Shown here: piece by piece, positions 1-6,802 of the stretch
Position numbering within the stretch: the stretch's first letter is position 1
How the letters are laid out: each line of letters opens with the position of its first letter
NCBI GenBank assembly: GCA_002305415.1
Contig: DBQX01000103.1
Location: forward strand, 1,329-20,961
DNA from: Actinomycetales bacterium UBA1383
GTDB taxonomy: Bacteria > Actinomycetota > Actinomycetes > Actinomycetales > Actinomycetaceae
Direction of reading: 5' to 3'
Length of the DNA: 19,633 nt
Program-made: the position numbers and the translations under genes
The notes under the pieces: generated by a model
Told to the model about the DNA's origin: nothing
The model's input: the letters and a program-made list of their open reading frames with translations, nothing else
Database searches by the model: none

Positions 1-314
1 GCGGGGGTGAAGACGTTGACGTTCAGGGTGGAGTCGCCGGGAAGTGAGGGCTCGGGGATGGCCGTGACCTCCGCGAGGGGCCTGCGCTGCGCGGTGGGTC
101 CGTAGGCGGTGGCGTCCCGGACCCCGGGCCACGGGCGGTGCGGCACGGGAGCGGCGAAGCGGCGCGCGCCCACCGGTGGCTCGGCGAACGGGATGCCGAG
201 GAACGCGGCGGAGCGCGCGAACATCCCGGGTCGCCCGGACTCCCCGGACCCGAGCTCCCGCCAGACGCCCCGCACCGAACCCTGCGACGTCTTCACCACT
301 GGCTGGTCCGACAT
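1..314 (-). CDS. Type-B carboxylesterase (para-nitrobenzyl esterase family), N-terminal part, cut by window edge
   Basis: The first 104 codons are visible, starting at the ATG whose first base is 314 and running off the left edge without a stop. The start is supported by AGGAGG four bases upstream. The translation has the family's N-terminal signature: a short strand ending in GSVRG, then FLGIPFAEPPVG, RFAAPVP with PWPGVRDAT, and finally STLNVNVFTP, which matches the usual 'SEDCLNVNVYTP' block; here the serine/cysteine part is changed to GDSTLNVNVFTP. Enzymes of this alpha/beta-hydrolase family cleave carboxylic esters in the cytoplasm. The catalytic GESAG serine, the acidic residue and the histidine lie outside the window, so activity cannot be judged. 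No signal peptide is seen. It is divergent from a TetR regulator across 132 bp, so control by that regulator is plausible. The family call is secure; the substrate is unknown. Confidence 0.88.
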   Translation of the reverse strand, partial: MSDQPVVKTSQGSVRGVWRELGSGESGRPGMFARSAAFLGIPFAEPPVGARRFAAPVPHRPWPGVRDATAYGPTAQRRPLAEVTAIPEPSLPGDSTLNVNVFTP

Positions 315-324
315 ATGGCCTCCT

Positions 325-334
325 GAGTGCACTC
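325..334. promoter_or_regulatory. Perfect palindrome GAGTGCACTC upstream of the esterase
   Basis: This 10-bp perfect palindrome lies 11 bases upstream of the esterase ATG. A weak minus-strand promoter candidate, TCGCCG (369-364), 17 bp, TATCGT (346-341), would start transcription near 334-335, right at the palindrome. A repressor bound here could block transcription. It does not resemble the inverted repeat at 396-421, so the two need not bind the same protein. A 10-bp palindrome alone is weak evidence. Confidence 0.35.
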
Positions 335-395
335 GTTGGCACGATAGCGGGACCCTGCGCGTCCGGCGAGGGGCACCTCGCCTCCGTTGCCGATA

Positions 396-421
396 TTCGC
401 GTTAATCAGTATTGACACGAA
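396..421. promoter_or_regulatory. Imperfect inverted repeat, likely TetR-family operator
   Basis: Arms TTCGCGTTAAT (396-406) and ATTGACACGAA (411-421) are inverted repeats matching at 9 of 11 positions around a 4-bp centre. The right arm covers the whole -35 hexamer of the downstream regulator gene. Size, symmetry and position fit a TetR-family operator used for autorepression, and the site is also close enough to affect the divergent esterase. The repeat is seen in the sequence; the binding protein is inferred. The stretch is clearly more AT-rich than its surroundings. Confidence 0.55.
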
Positions 422-440
422 ATCGCCACGCCACTACTGT
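412..440 (+). promoter_or_regulatory. Sigma-70-type promoter of the tetR-family gene
   Basis: TTGACA at 412-417 is a perfect -35 consensus. It is followed by a 17-bp spacer and TACTGT at 435-440, a good actinobacterial -10 (TAnnnT). Six bases separate the -10 from the ATG at 447, so transcription should start at or next to the A of the start codon and yield a leaderless mRNA. This is the best promoter match in the window. Confidence 0.75.
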
Positions 441-446
441 CACCGC

Positions 447-1067
447 ATGCCGCGCAGCTACACGATGGGCGCCCGGGCCGCCACCACCGCAGCCACCCGT
501 GACCAGGTGCTCGCCGCCATCTTCCAGCTCGCCGCCACCCGCCCGATCGCGCGCATCACGCTCGACGACGTCGCCGCACTCGCAGGCGTCTCCGTCCAGA
601 CCGTGCTGCGCCACTTCGGCAGCCGCGACGGACTGCTCGACGCGGCGGTCGAACACAGCAAGCGGGAGGTGCTCGCCGAGCGCCGGCCAACGGGTCCCGC
701 CCCCGCGGAGGCGCTCGCCGCGCTCGTGCGCCACTACGAGCGCATGGGCGACCTCGTGCTCCGGCTCCTCGCCCAGGAGGACGACGAGCGCGTCCGGCGC
801 ATCACGGACCTCGGCAAGCACCTGCACCGGCAGTGGGTCGCCGAGTCCTTCGGCCCCCGCCTCCCCCCTGACCCGGCCACCCGCGAGGCGCTCGTCGACC
901 TGCTGGTCGTCGCCACCGACGTCTACGCCTGGAAGCTCCTCCGCCGGGATCGTGCGCTCTCCCGCCCGGCCACCGAGGCGCGCCTGCTCGCCCTCGTCCA
1001 CGCCATCCTCGCGCAGGCCGACGCCGCACCCGCGCCGGCTACAGCACCCACGTCCACCTCCCCCTGA
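447..1067 (+). CDS. TetR/AcrR-family transcriptional regulator
   Basis: This is a 206-residue DNA-binding regulator. Residues about 18-64 form the TetR helix-turn-helix: RDQVLAAIFQLA, then ITLDDVAALAGVSVQTVLRHF, then GSRDGLLDAAV. The C-terminal 140 residues are the helical ligand-binding/dimer domain, which is not recognisable to subfamily, followed by a Pro/Ala/Thr-rich tail. I chose ATG 447 because the promoter at 412-440 ends six bases before it; the in-frame TTG at 387 would lie upstream of the promoter. ATG 465 is possible but leaves the HTH close to the N-terminus. No Shine-Dalgarno sequence precedes 447, consistent with leaderless translation. The gene is 12 bp ahead of a glycosyltransferase and divergent from an esterase. 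Its inferred job is ligand-relieved repression of one or both, and of itself. The ligand is unknown. Confidence 0.9.
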   Translation: MPRSYTMGARAATTAATRDQVLAAIFQLAATRPIARITLDDVAALAGVSVQTVLRHFGSRDGLLDAAVEHSKREVLAERRPTGPAPAEALAALVRHYERMGDLVLRLLAQEDDERVRRITDLGKHLHRQWVAESFGPRLPPDPATREALVDLLVVATDVYAWKLLRRDRALSRPATEARLLALVHAILAQADAAPAPATAPTSTSP

Positions 1068-1079
1068 TCGGAGCCCCCC

Positions 1080-2195
1080 ATGCACGCCCTCTTCGTCACG
1101 ATCGACGGCGGCGGGAACCTGCCGCCCGCGCTCCTGCTCGCCCGCGAGATCACCCGCCGCGGCGGCACCGCCCGCTTCCTCGGCCACGCCACCCAGCGCG
1201 CCGCAATCGAACGGGCCGGTTTCCACTTCCTGCCCTACACCCGGGGCCGCGAGTACGACTCCGCCGCACCCCGTTCCACCGCCTCCGGCCTGTGGCAGAT
1301 GACCGGCGTGTTCGCGGACCGCGGCATCGGGCGCGACGCCGTCGCCGCGGCGCGGCGAGAGCCCACGGACGTCGTCGTGGTGGACTGCCTGCTCTGGGGG
1401 GCGCTGGAGGAGACCACCGCCGCCGGGTTGCCGGTGGCCCAACTCGTCCACACGCTCTGGGACTACTTCGTGAGGAACACCGCCGGGCCGGTCGGCTGGG
1501 TGGGTCGCGTCCACGGCGCGCACCCGCCCCGGGCGATGCGCACGCCGTCGCTGTCCCTCGTGACCGTCCGCCCCGACTTCGAGATCACGCCCGACGCCGT
1601 CCGCCCGGCCTCCGTCCGCCACGTCGGGGTGCTGTGGCAGGACCCGCCCGTCGAGGCGCGCCCGGACACCGCCCGTCCCCGCGTGCTCGTGAGCCTCAGC
1701 ACCGCGTCGTTCCCGGGGCAGCAGCGGGCGCTGCAGCACAGCCTGGACGCGCTCGCGGGCCTGCCGGTCGAGGTCGTCGCCACCACGGGCCCGTCGATCG
1801 ACCCGGCTGACCTGAGGGTGCCGCGGAACGCCGTGGTGCACCGGCACCTCGATCATGGCGAGGTACTGCCGCGCACCTCGCTCGTGATCGGGCACGGCGG
1901 GCACGGGACCACCATGCGGGCGCTGACGCACGGCGTCCCGGTCCTCGTGCTTCCCATGCACCCCCTGCTGGACCAGCCCGCGATCGGGCGGGCCGTGGTG
2001 CGGCACGGGGCTGGCCGGGTGCTCTCGAAGCGCGCCCGGCCCGCACCGATCCGCGCCGCGGTGGAGGCCCTCCTCGCCGACGGACCGGAGCGCGCCGGCG
2101 CCGCGCACCTGGGCCGCGAGATCCGCACGCAGGACGGTGCCACCCAGGCCGTGGACCTCCTCGCCTCCCACCAGTGGGAGAGCGTGAGGGTCTAG
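1080..2195 (+). CDS. GT1-family (MGT/UGT-like) glycosyltransferase
   Basis: This 371-residue protein has a GT-B fold. The N-terminus has the strand-loop ALFVTIDGGGNLPPALLLA used for acceptor binding. The C-terminal half carries the donor-site signature VIGHGGHGTTMRALTHGVP with His272 to Thr277, and the DQ pair (Asp298-Gln299) in PMHPLLDQPAIG. GT1 enzymes of this type move a sugar from a nucleotide donor to small hydrophobic acceptors such as macrolides, polyketides, sterols or carotenoids. GGAG six bases before ATG 1080 supports the start. It sits 12 bp after the tetR-family gene and probably shares its transcript, which suggests induction by a small molecule, perhaps inactivation of a toxic compound (inference). 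At 371 residues it is slightly shorter than typical MGTs (about 390-430). The fold call is firm; donor and acceptor are unknown. Confidence 0.88.
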   Translation: MHALFVTIDGGGNLPPALLLAREITRRGGTARFLGHATQRAAIERAGFHFLPYTRGREYDSAAPRSTASGLWQMTGVFADRGIGRDAVAAARREPTDVVVVDCLLWGALEETTAAGLPVAQLVHTLWDYFVRNTAGPVGWVGRVHGAHPPRAMRTPSLSLVTVRPDFEITPDAVRPASVRHVGVLWQDPPVEARPDTARPRVLVSLSTASFPGQQRALQHSLDALAGLPVEVVATTGPSIDPADLRVPRNAVVHRHLDHGEVLPRTSLVIGHGGHGTTMRALTHGVPVLVLPMHPLLDQPAIGRAVVRHGAGRVLSKRARPAPIRAAVEALLADGPERAGAAHLGREIRTQDGATQAVDLLASHQWESVRV

Positions 2196-2302
2196 CGCTC
2201 CGCGCCGTCGTCCTGGTCCGGGACCGCCCAGCCCACCCAGCAGGGCCACGGCGCCCCGGGTCTGGCCCGCCCCACCCGTCCGGGACTACGCTGTGACTCA
2301 GC
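2196..2302. other. Gap between glycosyltransferase and protease, weak hairpins
   Basis: The gap holds an 11-bp palindrome GGTCCGGGACC (2215-2225) and a GGGCCA/TGGCCC pair (2243-2248, 2263-2268) with a 14-nt loop. Neither is followed by a T-run, so termination here is only a possibility. TACGCT at 2287-2292 is the best -10 for the protease gene; no convincing -35 lies upstream of it. Confidence 0.3.
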
Positions 2303-2319
2303 ACACAACGTCGTTGTGT
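2303..2319. promoter_or_regulatory. 17-bp perfect palindrome in the protease leader
   Basis: ACACAACG and CGTTGTGT are perfectly complementary arms of 8 bp around one central T, 18 bp before the protease ATG. A -10-like TACGCT (2287-2292) lies just upstream, though no good -35 is seen. The palindrome would then fall in the first 25 bases of the transcript. It could be an operator for a dimeric repressor or, less likely with so small a loop, a 5' mRNA hairpin. Its regular symmetry and lower GC make chance less likely, but the binding factor is unknown. Confidence 0.5.
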
Positions 2320-2337
2320 CCGCTCGAGGGGGTCGCG

Positions 2338-4398
2338 ATGTCCCAGTCCCTCCGCCGCCTGCTTGCCGGCTCCGCCGCCATCGCCGCCGTCCTCGCCCTC
2401 GTGGCCCTGCCGGCGTCGTCGGCCCCGCCGCCCGACGACGCCGCTACCCCCGCCCCGAGCGCCCCCGGCAAGGGCGACTCGGACGGCGACCGGATCGCCG
2501 ACGACCTCGAGGCCGCCCTCGCCACCCTCACGCCGGGCGACCGGGTGGCCGTGATCGTCCAGGGCACCACCCCGGCGGACGCCCACCGCGCCGCGCCGTC
2601 GCTCACCCTGACGCACGAGTACACGATCATCCCGGCGTTCGCCGGCTCCGTGACCGCCGGGCAGGTCACCGCCCTCGCCCACATCCCCGGCGTGACCCGC
2701 GTGGAGCTCGACGGCGTCGCCACCGCCCTCGACGCCTCCGGCGACCGGGACTACGGCGTGGACGCCGCCCGGCTCGCGTTCCCCACCGACGGCGCCCTCG
2801 ACGGCGACGGCGTCGGGATCTGCATCATCGACACCGGCGTGGACCCGGGCCACGAGCAGCTCTCCGGCCGTGTCACCGGCTGGCTGGACCTCGTCAACGG
2901 CCGCACCGCCGCGTACGACGACCACGGCCACGGCACCCACGTCGCCGGTATCGCCGCAGGCGACGCCACGGGCGCCACCAGTGCCGCCACCACCGCCGGC
3001 GGGGTCGCGCGCGCGGCCACCATCATCGCGGCCAAGGTGCTGGACTCCGCCGGCAGCGGCGCGGACTCGGACGTCGTCGCCGGCATCGAGTGGTGCGCCG
3101 ACCGCGCCGACGTGCGGGTCATCTCCATGTCGCTCGGCAGCCCTGGCGGGGATGGCTCCGACGCCGCCAGCCAGGCCGTGAATGCCGCGGTCCTCGCGGG
3201 GAAGGTCGTCGTCGTGGCCGCCGGGAACTCCGGCGACGCCCCCGGCACCATCTCCTCCCCCGGCGTCGCCACGGCCGCGGTCACGGTCGGCGCCGCCTCG
3301 GACGCCTCCGCGCTCGCCGGCTCCGCGGACACCGACGCCGGCTTCTACCTCGCCGGCTTCTCCGGCCGCGGCCCCACCACCAACCCGGCGGCGCCGCTGA
3401 AGCCGGACGTCGTCGCGCCCGGCCTCAGCGTCGTCGCGGCCGACGCCGGCACCACCAGCGGCTACGTCGCGATGTCCGGCACGTCGATGGCGACGCCGTT
3501 CGTGGCGGGCGTCGTCGCGCTCGGCCTGGAGGCGGTCCCGGGGGCGACGCCCACGCAGGTGAAGGACGCACTGCAGGCCTCCGCCCACGACGCGGGAGCA
3601 GACGGCGCGGACAACGAGTGGGGGTACGGACTCGTCGACGCCCAGGCGTTCCTCGCGGCGCTGGGGGCGACGGCGTCGAGCCCCACGACCACCGCCTGGC
3701 CCGCGCGCCAGGTGGTCAGCGGCTCGGTGGGAGCGGGCGGCACGGTCGACGTCCCGTTCGCCGTGGACGTCGCGGGCGGCCCGATCGGCGTCACGCTGCA
3801 GACCACGAACGGTGCGGCGACGTGCGTGCTGTGGCTCCTCGGCACCTGTCTGTACGGCTACGAGTGGGCGCCCGACCTTGACGCGTACCTCGTGAACCCC
3901 TCCGGCGCGGTCGTTGCCTCCAGCCGCTGCATGCTCTCGGCCAGCAACGGGAACTGCGCCGCGCCCGGCCGGTTCGAGACCCTCGGGATCGCGAACGCCG
4001 CGGCCGGCACGTGGAGACTGCGCGTGGAGTCGTTCTCCGGCACGGGGACGTACCTCGCCACGGTCTTCAGCGGCGCGAGCGGCGTCACGCCGCCCCCACC
4101 ACCAGTCGCGACGCCCGACGCCCCCACCGCCCTGGTCGGGACCGCCCTCACCAAGGCCTCGATCAGGCTCTCGTGGACGGACAACTCGGCGAATGAGACC
4201 GGGTTCCGGATCGAACGGTGCACGGGCCCGCGCTGTACCTCCTTCACGGAGGTCGGCACGGTGGCCGTGAACACCACCACCTGGACCGACACCGGGCTGC
4301 TGCCGGGCACCAGCTACAGGTACCGGGTGGCCGCCTACAACACGGCGGGCTCCTCCGGGTACTCGAACACCGTGACGGTGAAGACCCCGAAGCGGTGA
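2338..4398 (+). CDS. Secreted subtilisin-like serine protease (peptidase S8) with C-terminal FN3 domain
   Basis: This 686-residue secreted protease starts at ATG 2338 (GAGGGGG five bases upstream). Residues 1-30 are a Sec signal peptide (SLRRLL, then a hydrophobic run ending ALPASSA). Residues about 44-55 hold a Ca-binding-like DSDGDRIADDLE motif, followed by an I9/inhibitor-like propeptide to about residue 130. The S8 domain has the full catalytic set: Asp165 in IIDTGVD, His198 in HGHGTHVAG, oxyanion Asn297 in AAGNSG and Ser383 in SGTSMATP. From about 460 to 585 there is a beta-rich region with cysteines and a C-terminal GTWRLRVES stretch, like P-type or bacterial pre-peptidase domains. Residues about 595-684 are a fibronectin type III domain (SIRLSWTDNSANETGFRIER, then YRYRVAAYNTAGSSGYSN). 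The S8 call is certain; extracellular protein or peptide degradation is the likely role. It appears to be a single-gene unit. Confidence 0.93.
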   Translation: MSQSLRRLLAGSAAIAAVLALVALPASSAPPPDDAATPAPSAPGKGDSDGDRIADDLEAALATLTPGDRVAVIVQGTTPADAHRAAPSLTLTHEYTIIPAFAGSVTAGQVTALAHIPGVTRVELDGVATALDASGDRDYGVDAARLAFPTDGALDGDGVGICIIDTGVDPGHEQLSGRVTGWLDLVNGRTAAYDDHGHGTHVAGIAAGDATGATSAATTAGGVARAATIIAAKVLDSAGSGADSDVVAGIEWCADRADVRVISMSLGSPGGDGSDAASQAVNAAVLAGKVVVVAAGNSGDAPGTISSPGVATAAVTVGAASDASALAGSADTDAGFYLAGFSGRGPTTNPAAPLKPDVVAPGLSVVAADAGTTSGYVAMSGTSMATPFVAGVVALGLEAVPGATPTQVKDALQASAHDAGADGADNEWGYGLVDAQAFLAALGATASSPTTTAWPARQVVSGSVGAGGTVDVPFAVDVAGGPIGVTLQTTNGAATCVLWLLGTCLYGYEWAPDLDAYLVNPSGAVVASSRCMLSASNGNCAAPGRFETLGIANAAAGTWRLRVESFSGTGTYLATVFSGASGVTPPPPPVATPDAPTALVGTALTKASIRLSWTDNSANETGFRIERCTGPRCTSFTEVGTVAVNTTTWTDTGLLPGTSYRYRVAAYNTAGSSGYSNTVTVKTPKR

Positions 4399-4438
4399 GA
4401 ACGCACGAAACTGGACATCGCCTGAAAGGACGCGAACG

Positions 4439-4909
4439 ATGTTGTTCCAGCGCATCCTCTTCCCCACGGACTTCTCCGACATCTCGAAGAAGGCCGCCGA
4501 CTACGTCCTGCGGCTCAAGGACGCCGGAGCCCAGGAGGTGATCATCCTCCACGTCATCGACATGGGGGCGATGCTCGCCCCCGCCTCCCCCGCGTTCTTC
4601 GGCGCCGTCGGCACCACGCCGGCCCTCACCCAGGACGCCATCGACGAGTGGCGCGAGTCCGCGACCGAGGAGAGCGGGCGGCTCGCGGACCGGTTCGAGG
4701 AGGCCGGCCTCAGCGCCCGGGCGACGGTGGAGATGGGCGATCCCGCCGACGTGGTGCTGCGGACCGCCACGGCCGAGGACGTCTCGCTCATCGTCCTCGG
4801 GGCCACGGGCAAGGGCCACCTCGCCGAACTCGTGCTCGGCTCGGTCTCCGACGAGGTGATCCGCAAGTCCCACCGCCCCGTCCTGGTCGTCAAGCCCGAC
4901 GGGGTGTGA
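4439..4909 (+). CDS. Universal stress protein, UspA family (ATP-binding type)
   Basis: This is a single 156-residue Usp domain. The N-terminus ILFPTDFSD carries the nucleotide-binding Asp11. The C-terminus has the ATP-binding motif G-2x-G-9x-G-S as G121, G124, G134 and S135, followed by HRPVLVVKP. Usp proteins of this type bind ATP and modulate stress tolerance in the cytoplasm. The start ATG is preceded by GAAAGGA at eight bases. It lies 40 bp after the protease gene and 125 bp before an ABC importer, so it may be transcribed from a read-through message or a promoter I do not see. Usp genes are often found near transporters, but no functional link is shown here. Confidence 0.93.
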   Translation: MLFQRILFPTDFSDISKKAADYVLRLKDAGAQEVIILHVIDMGAMLAPASPAFFGAVGTTPALTQDAIDEWRESATEESGRLADRFEEAGLSARATVEMGDPADVVLRTATAEDVSLIVLGATGKGHLAELVLGSVSDEVIRKSHRPVLVVKPDGV

Positions 4910-4982
4910 CCACGGCCATACCGTCGCCCCGGACGTGGGTCCCAGAGGGCTCGCTGCGGCGCGCCCCGATACTGGGAGGCGT

Positions 4983-5006
4983 CCGGTCAGTCGTCGTCGT
5001 GACCGG
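4983..5006. promoter_or_regulatory. Perfect 7-bp inverted repeat upstream of the ABC importer genes
   Basis: CCGGTCA (4983-4989) and TGACCGG (5000-5006) are perfect inverted repeats with a 10-nt centre made of GTC/GTCG repeats. The element ends 28 bp before the lipoprotein ATG, in the only gap of this operon large enough for control elements. It could be an operator of a dimeric regulator sensing the importer's substrate, or an RNA hairpin in the leader. It has no resemblance to known riboswitch cores such as TPP. No convincing promoter is seen nearby; GATACT (4968-4973) is the best -10 candidate. Confidence 0.45.
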
Positions 5007-5034
5007 CCGTCCGCCCGGCGTCGAAAGGCCAGCC

Positions 5035-6054
5035 ATGACCCTCCACCTCCGCCGTCTCCTCGGTGTCGCCCTCGTCGCGGCCCTCACCGCGTGCAGCGCC
5101 TCCACGTCAGGGACGACGACGGCGGCGGACGCCACGCCGTCGCCCACCGCCGCCGCGGAGCCGGCCACCATCCGGATCGCGTCCCTGAAGGGCCCGACCA
5201 CGATGGGCCTCGTGAAGCTGATGAGCGACGCGGAGGCGGGGACCGCCACCCACGACTACCAGGTGACGATGTACGGCACCGCGGACGAGGTGGTCCCCCA
5301 GGTGGTCCAGGGTGAGGTGGACGTGGCGCTCGTGCCCGCGAACCTGGCGAGCGTGCTGTACAACCGCACCGAGGGCGCCGTGCAGGTGGCCGCCGTCAAC
5401 ACGCTCGGGGTGCTGTACGTGGTGGAGAACGGCGAGACGGTGCAGGGCGTCGAGGACCTGCGCGGCCGCACGGTCTACAGCACCGGCAAGGGCACGTCGC
5501 CGGAGTTCGTGCTGAACCACATCCTCGCCGGCAACGGCATCGACCCCGGGACCGACCTGACCGTGGAGTACAAGTCGGAGTCCACGGAGCTCGCGGTCCT
5601 CCTCGCCGAGGGCGCGGACGTCGTCGCGGTGCTGCCGCAGCCGTACGTCACCATCGTGCAGGCCCAGAACCCGGCGGTGCGCGTGGCCCTCGACCTGACC
5701 GAGGAGTGGGACGCGGTGAGCCCGGACAGCGGGCTCGTCACCGGCGTCGTCGTGGTGCGCCGCGAGTTCGCGGAGCAGAACGCCGCCGCGTTCGGCGACT
5801 TCCTCGACGACTACGCCGACTCCACCGCCTTCACCAACAGCAACATCCCGGAGGCGGCGGCACTCATCGCGGCCGCCGGGATCGTGCCGCAGCCCGCGAT
5901 CGCGGAGAAGGCGATCCCCGCCTGCAACATCACCTTCATCGACGGCTCCGAGATGCGCGCGAAGCTCGAGGGGTACCTGCAGGTACTCTTCGAGGCAAAC
6001 CCGGAGTCGATCGGAGGTGCGTTGCCCGGCGATGACTTCTGGTACGAGCGGTAG
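5035..6054 (+). CDS. ABC importer substrate-binding lipoprotein (NitT/TauT-like)
   Basis: This 339-residue extracellular solute-binding protein is anchored as a lipoprotein. The start ATG 5035 has GAAAGG six bases upstream and gives a short basic n-region (HLRR), a hydrophobic core and lipobox LTAC with Cys20; a Ser/Thr/Ala linker follows. The mature part begins with IRIASLKGPTTMGLVKL and contains GEVDVALVPANLA, LRGRTVYSTGKGTSPEFVLNH and a C-terminal EMRAKLEGYLQVLF with ESIGGALPGDDFWYE. These blocks are typical of the NMT1/TauA-like group in the NitT/TauT ABC systems. Members bind nitrate, sulfonates, bicarbonate, pyrimidine precursors or unknown ligands, so the substrate cannot be read here. 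The permease gene overlaps its end by 23 nt, so the genes are co-translated. The open frame extends upstream to 4648, but that part overlaps the Usp gene and lacks a signal peptide. Confidence 0.9.
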   Translation: MTLHLRRLLGVALVAALTACSASTSGTTTAADATPSPTAAAEPATIRIASLKGPTTMGLVKLMSDAEAGTATHDYQVTMYGTADEVVPQVVQGEVDVALVPANLASVLYNRTEGAVQVAAVNTLGVLYVVENGETVQGVEDLRGRTVYSTGKGTSPEFVLNHILAGNGIDPGTDLTVEYKSESTELAVLLAEGADVVAVLPQPYVTIVQAQNPAVRVALDLTEEWDAVSPDSGLVTGVVVVRREFAEQNAAAFGDFLDDYADSTAFTNSNIPEAAALIAAAGIVPQPAIAEKAIPACNITFIDGSEMRAKLEGYLQVLFEANPESIGGALPGDDFWYER

Positions 6055-6802
6055 CACCCTGGGGCGGCTCGCCCTCGCCGCGGCCTTCTGGCTGGTCGTC
6101 TGGCAGCTGGCGAGCCTCGCCGTGGGGCAGGAGCTGCTGCTCGTCTCCCCGCTGGCCGTGCTCCGCTCCCTGGCGGACCTCGTGCCCACCCCGGACTTCT
6201 GGGCGCGCGTCTGGCACACCTTCTGGCGGATCATCGGCGGCTTCCTGCTGGCGCTGGTCGCCGGGAGCCTGCTGGCCGCCCTGAGCGGGGCGTTCCAGCT
6301 GGTCCGCACGCTCGTGGCCCCGCTCATCCTCGTGGTGCGCAGCGTGCCCGTGGTCAGCTTCATCATCCTGGTGCTGATCTGGACCGACTCCGGGGCGCTC
6401 GCACTCGTGATCAGCTTCCTGATCGCGCTGCCGGTCATCCACACCAACGTGCTCGAAGGCATCGACCAGCGCGACCCGAAACTCCTCGAGATGGCCCGCG
6501 TGTTCCACGTGCCGCGGCGGCGGCGCCTGCACGCCATCGACCTGCCCGCCGTCCTGCCCTACCTCCAGTCCGCGTCCCGGACCGCGATCGGGCTTGCCTG
6601 GAAGAGCGGCGTGGCGGCCGAGGTCATCGGGCTGCCGGACGGCAGCATCGGGGAGCGGCTCTACCAGGCCAAGATCTTCCTGAGCACGGCGGAGCTGTTC
6701 AGCTGGACGATCGTCATCGTGCTGCTCAGCTTCGCGTTCGAGCGCCTGTTCGTCACCGGCCTGCGGGCCGGTGCGGGGGCCGTCGCGCGGTGGGGCGACT
6801 GA
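6032..6802 (+). CDS. ABC importer permease (TauC/SsuC-like, BPD inner-membrane component)
   Basis: This 256-residue membrane protein has about six hydrophobic segments: near residues 11-31, 65-87, 93-115, 120-138, 176-196 and 222-242. The coupling-loop EAA motif that docks onto the ATPase is at about 152-173 (LEMARVFHVPRRRRLHAIDLP). It forms the transmembrane pore for the ligand delivered by the upstream lipoprotein. I prefer ATG 6032; the in-frame GTG 6017 lies inside the only Shine-Dalgarno-like sequence (CGGAGG, 6012-6017). From 6032 that SD is 14 bases away, which is long, so translation is probably coupled to the upstream gene, whose end it overlaps by 23 nt. Its stop TGA shares one base with the ATPase start (TGATG). 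Confidence 0.9.
   Translation: MTSGTSGSTLGRLALAAAFWLVVWQLASLAVGQELLLVSPLAVLRSLADLVPTPDFWARVWHTFWRIIGGFLLALVAGSLLAALSGAFQLVRTLVAPLILVVRSVPVVSFIILVLIWTDSGALALVISFLIALPVIHTNVLEGIDQRDPKLLEMARVFHVPRRRRLHAIDLPAVLPYLQSASRTAIGLAWKSGVAAEVIGLPDGSIGERLYQAKIFLSTAELFSWTIVIVLLSFAFERLFVTGLRAGAGAVARWGD

Noticed and set aside
402..2249. A 615-codon minus-strand open frame opposite the regulator and glycosyltransferase
   Set aside because: Composition is that of an antisense shadow; the plus-strand genes have clear motifs and ribosome or promoter signals.
2243..2268. Intrinsic terminator after the GT1 gene
   Set aside because: The 6-bp stem has a 14-nt loop and is followed by C-rich sequence, not a T-run.
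1696..4482. A 928-codon open frame on the minus strand across the protease
   Set aside because: It is antisense to a clearly coding subtilase, is very rich in Gly/Arg/Ala, has no recognisable domain and is a typical shadow frame of GC-rich DNA.
4910..5034. Riboswitch upstream of the importer
   Set aside because: Only a simple hairpin is visible; no TPP, cobalamin, SAM or glycine riboswitch core sequence is recognised.
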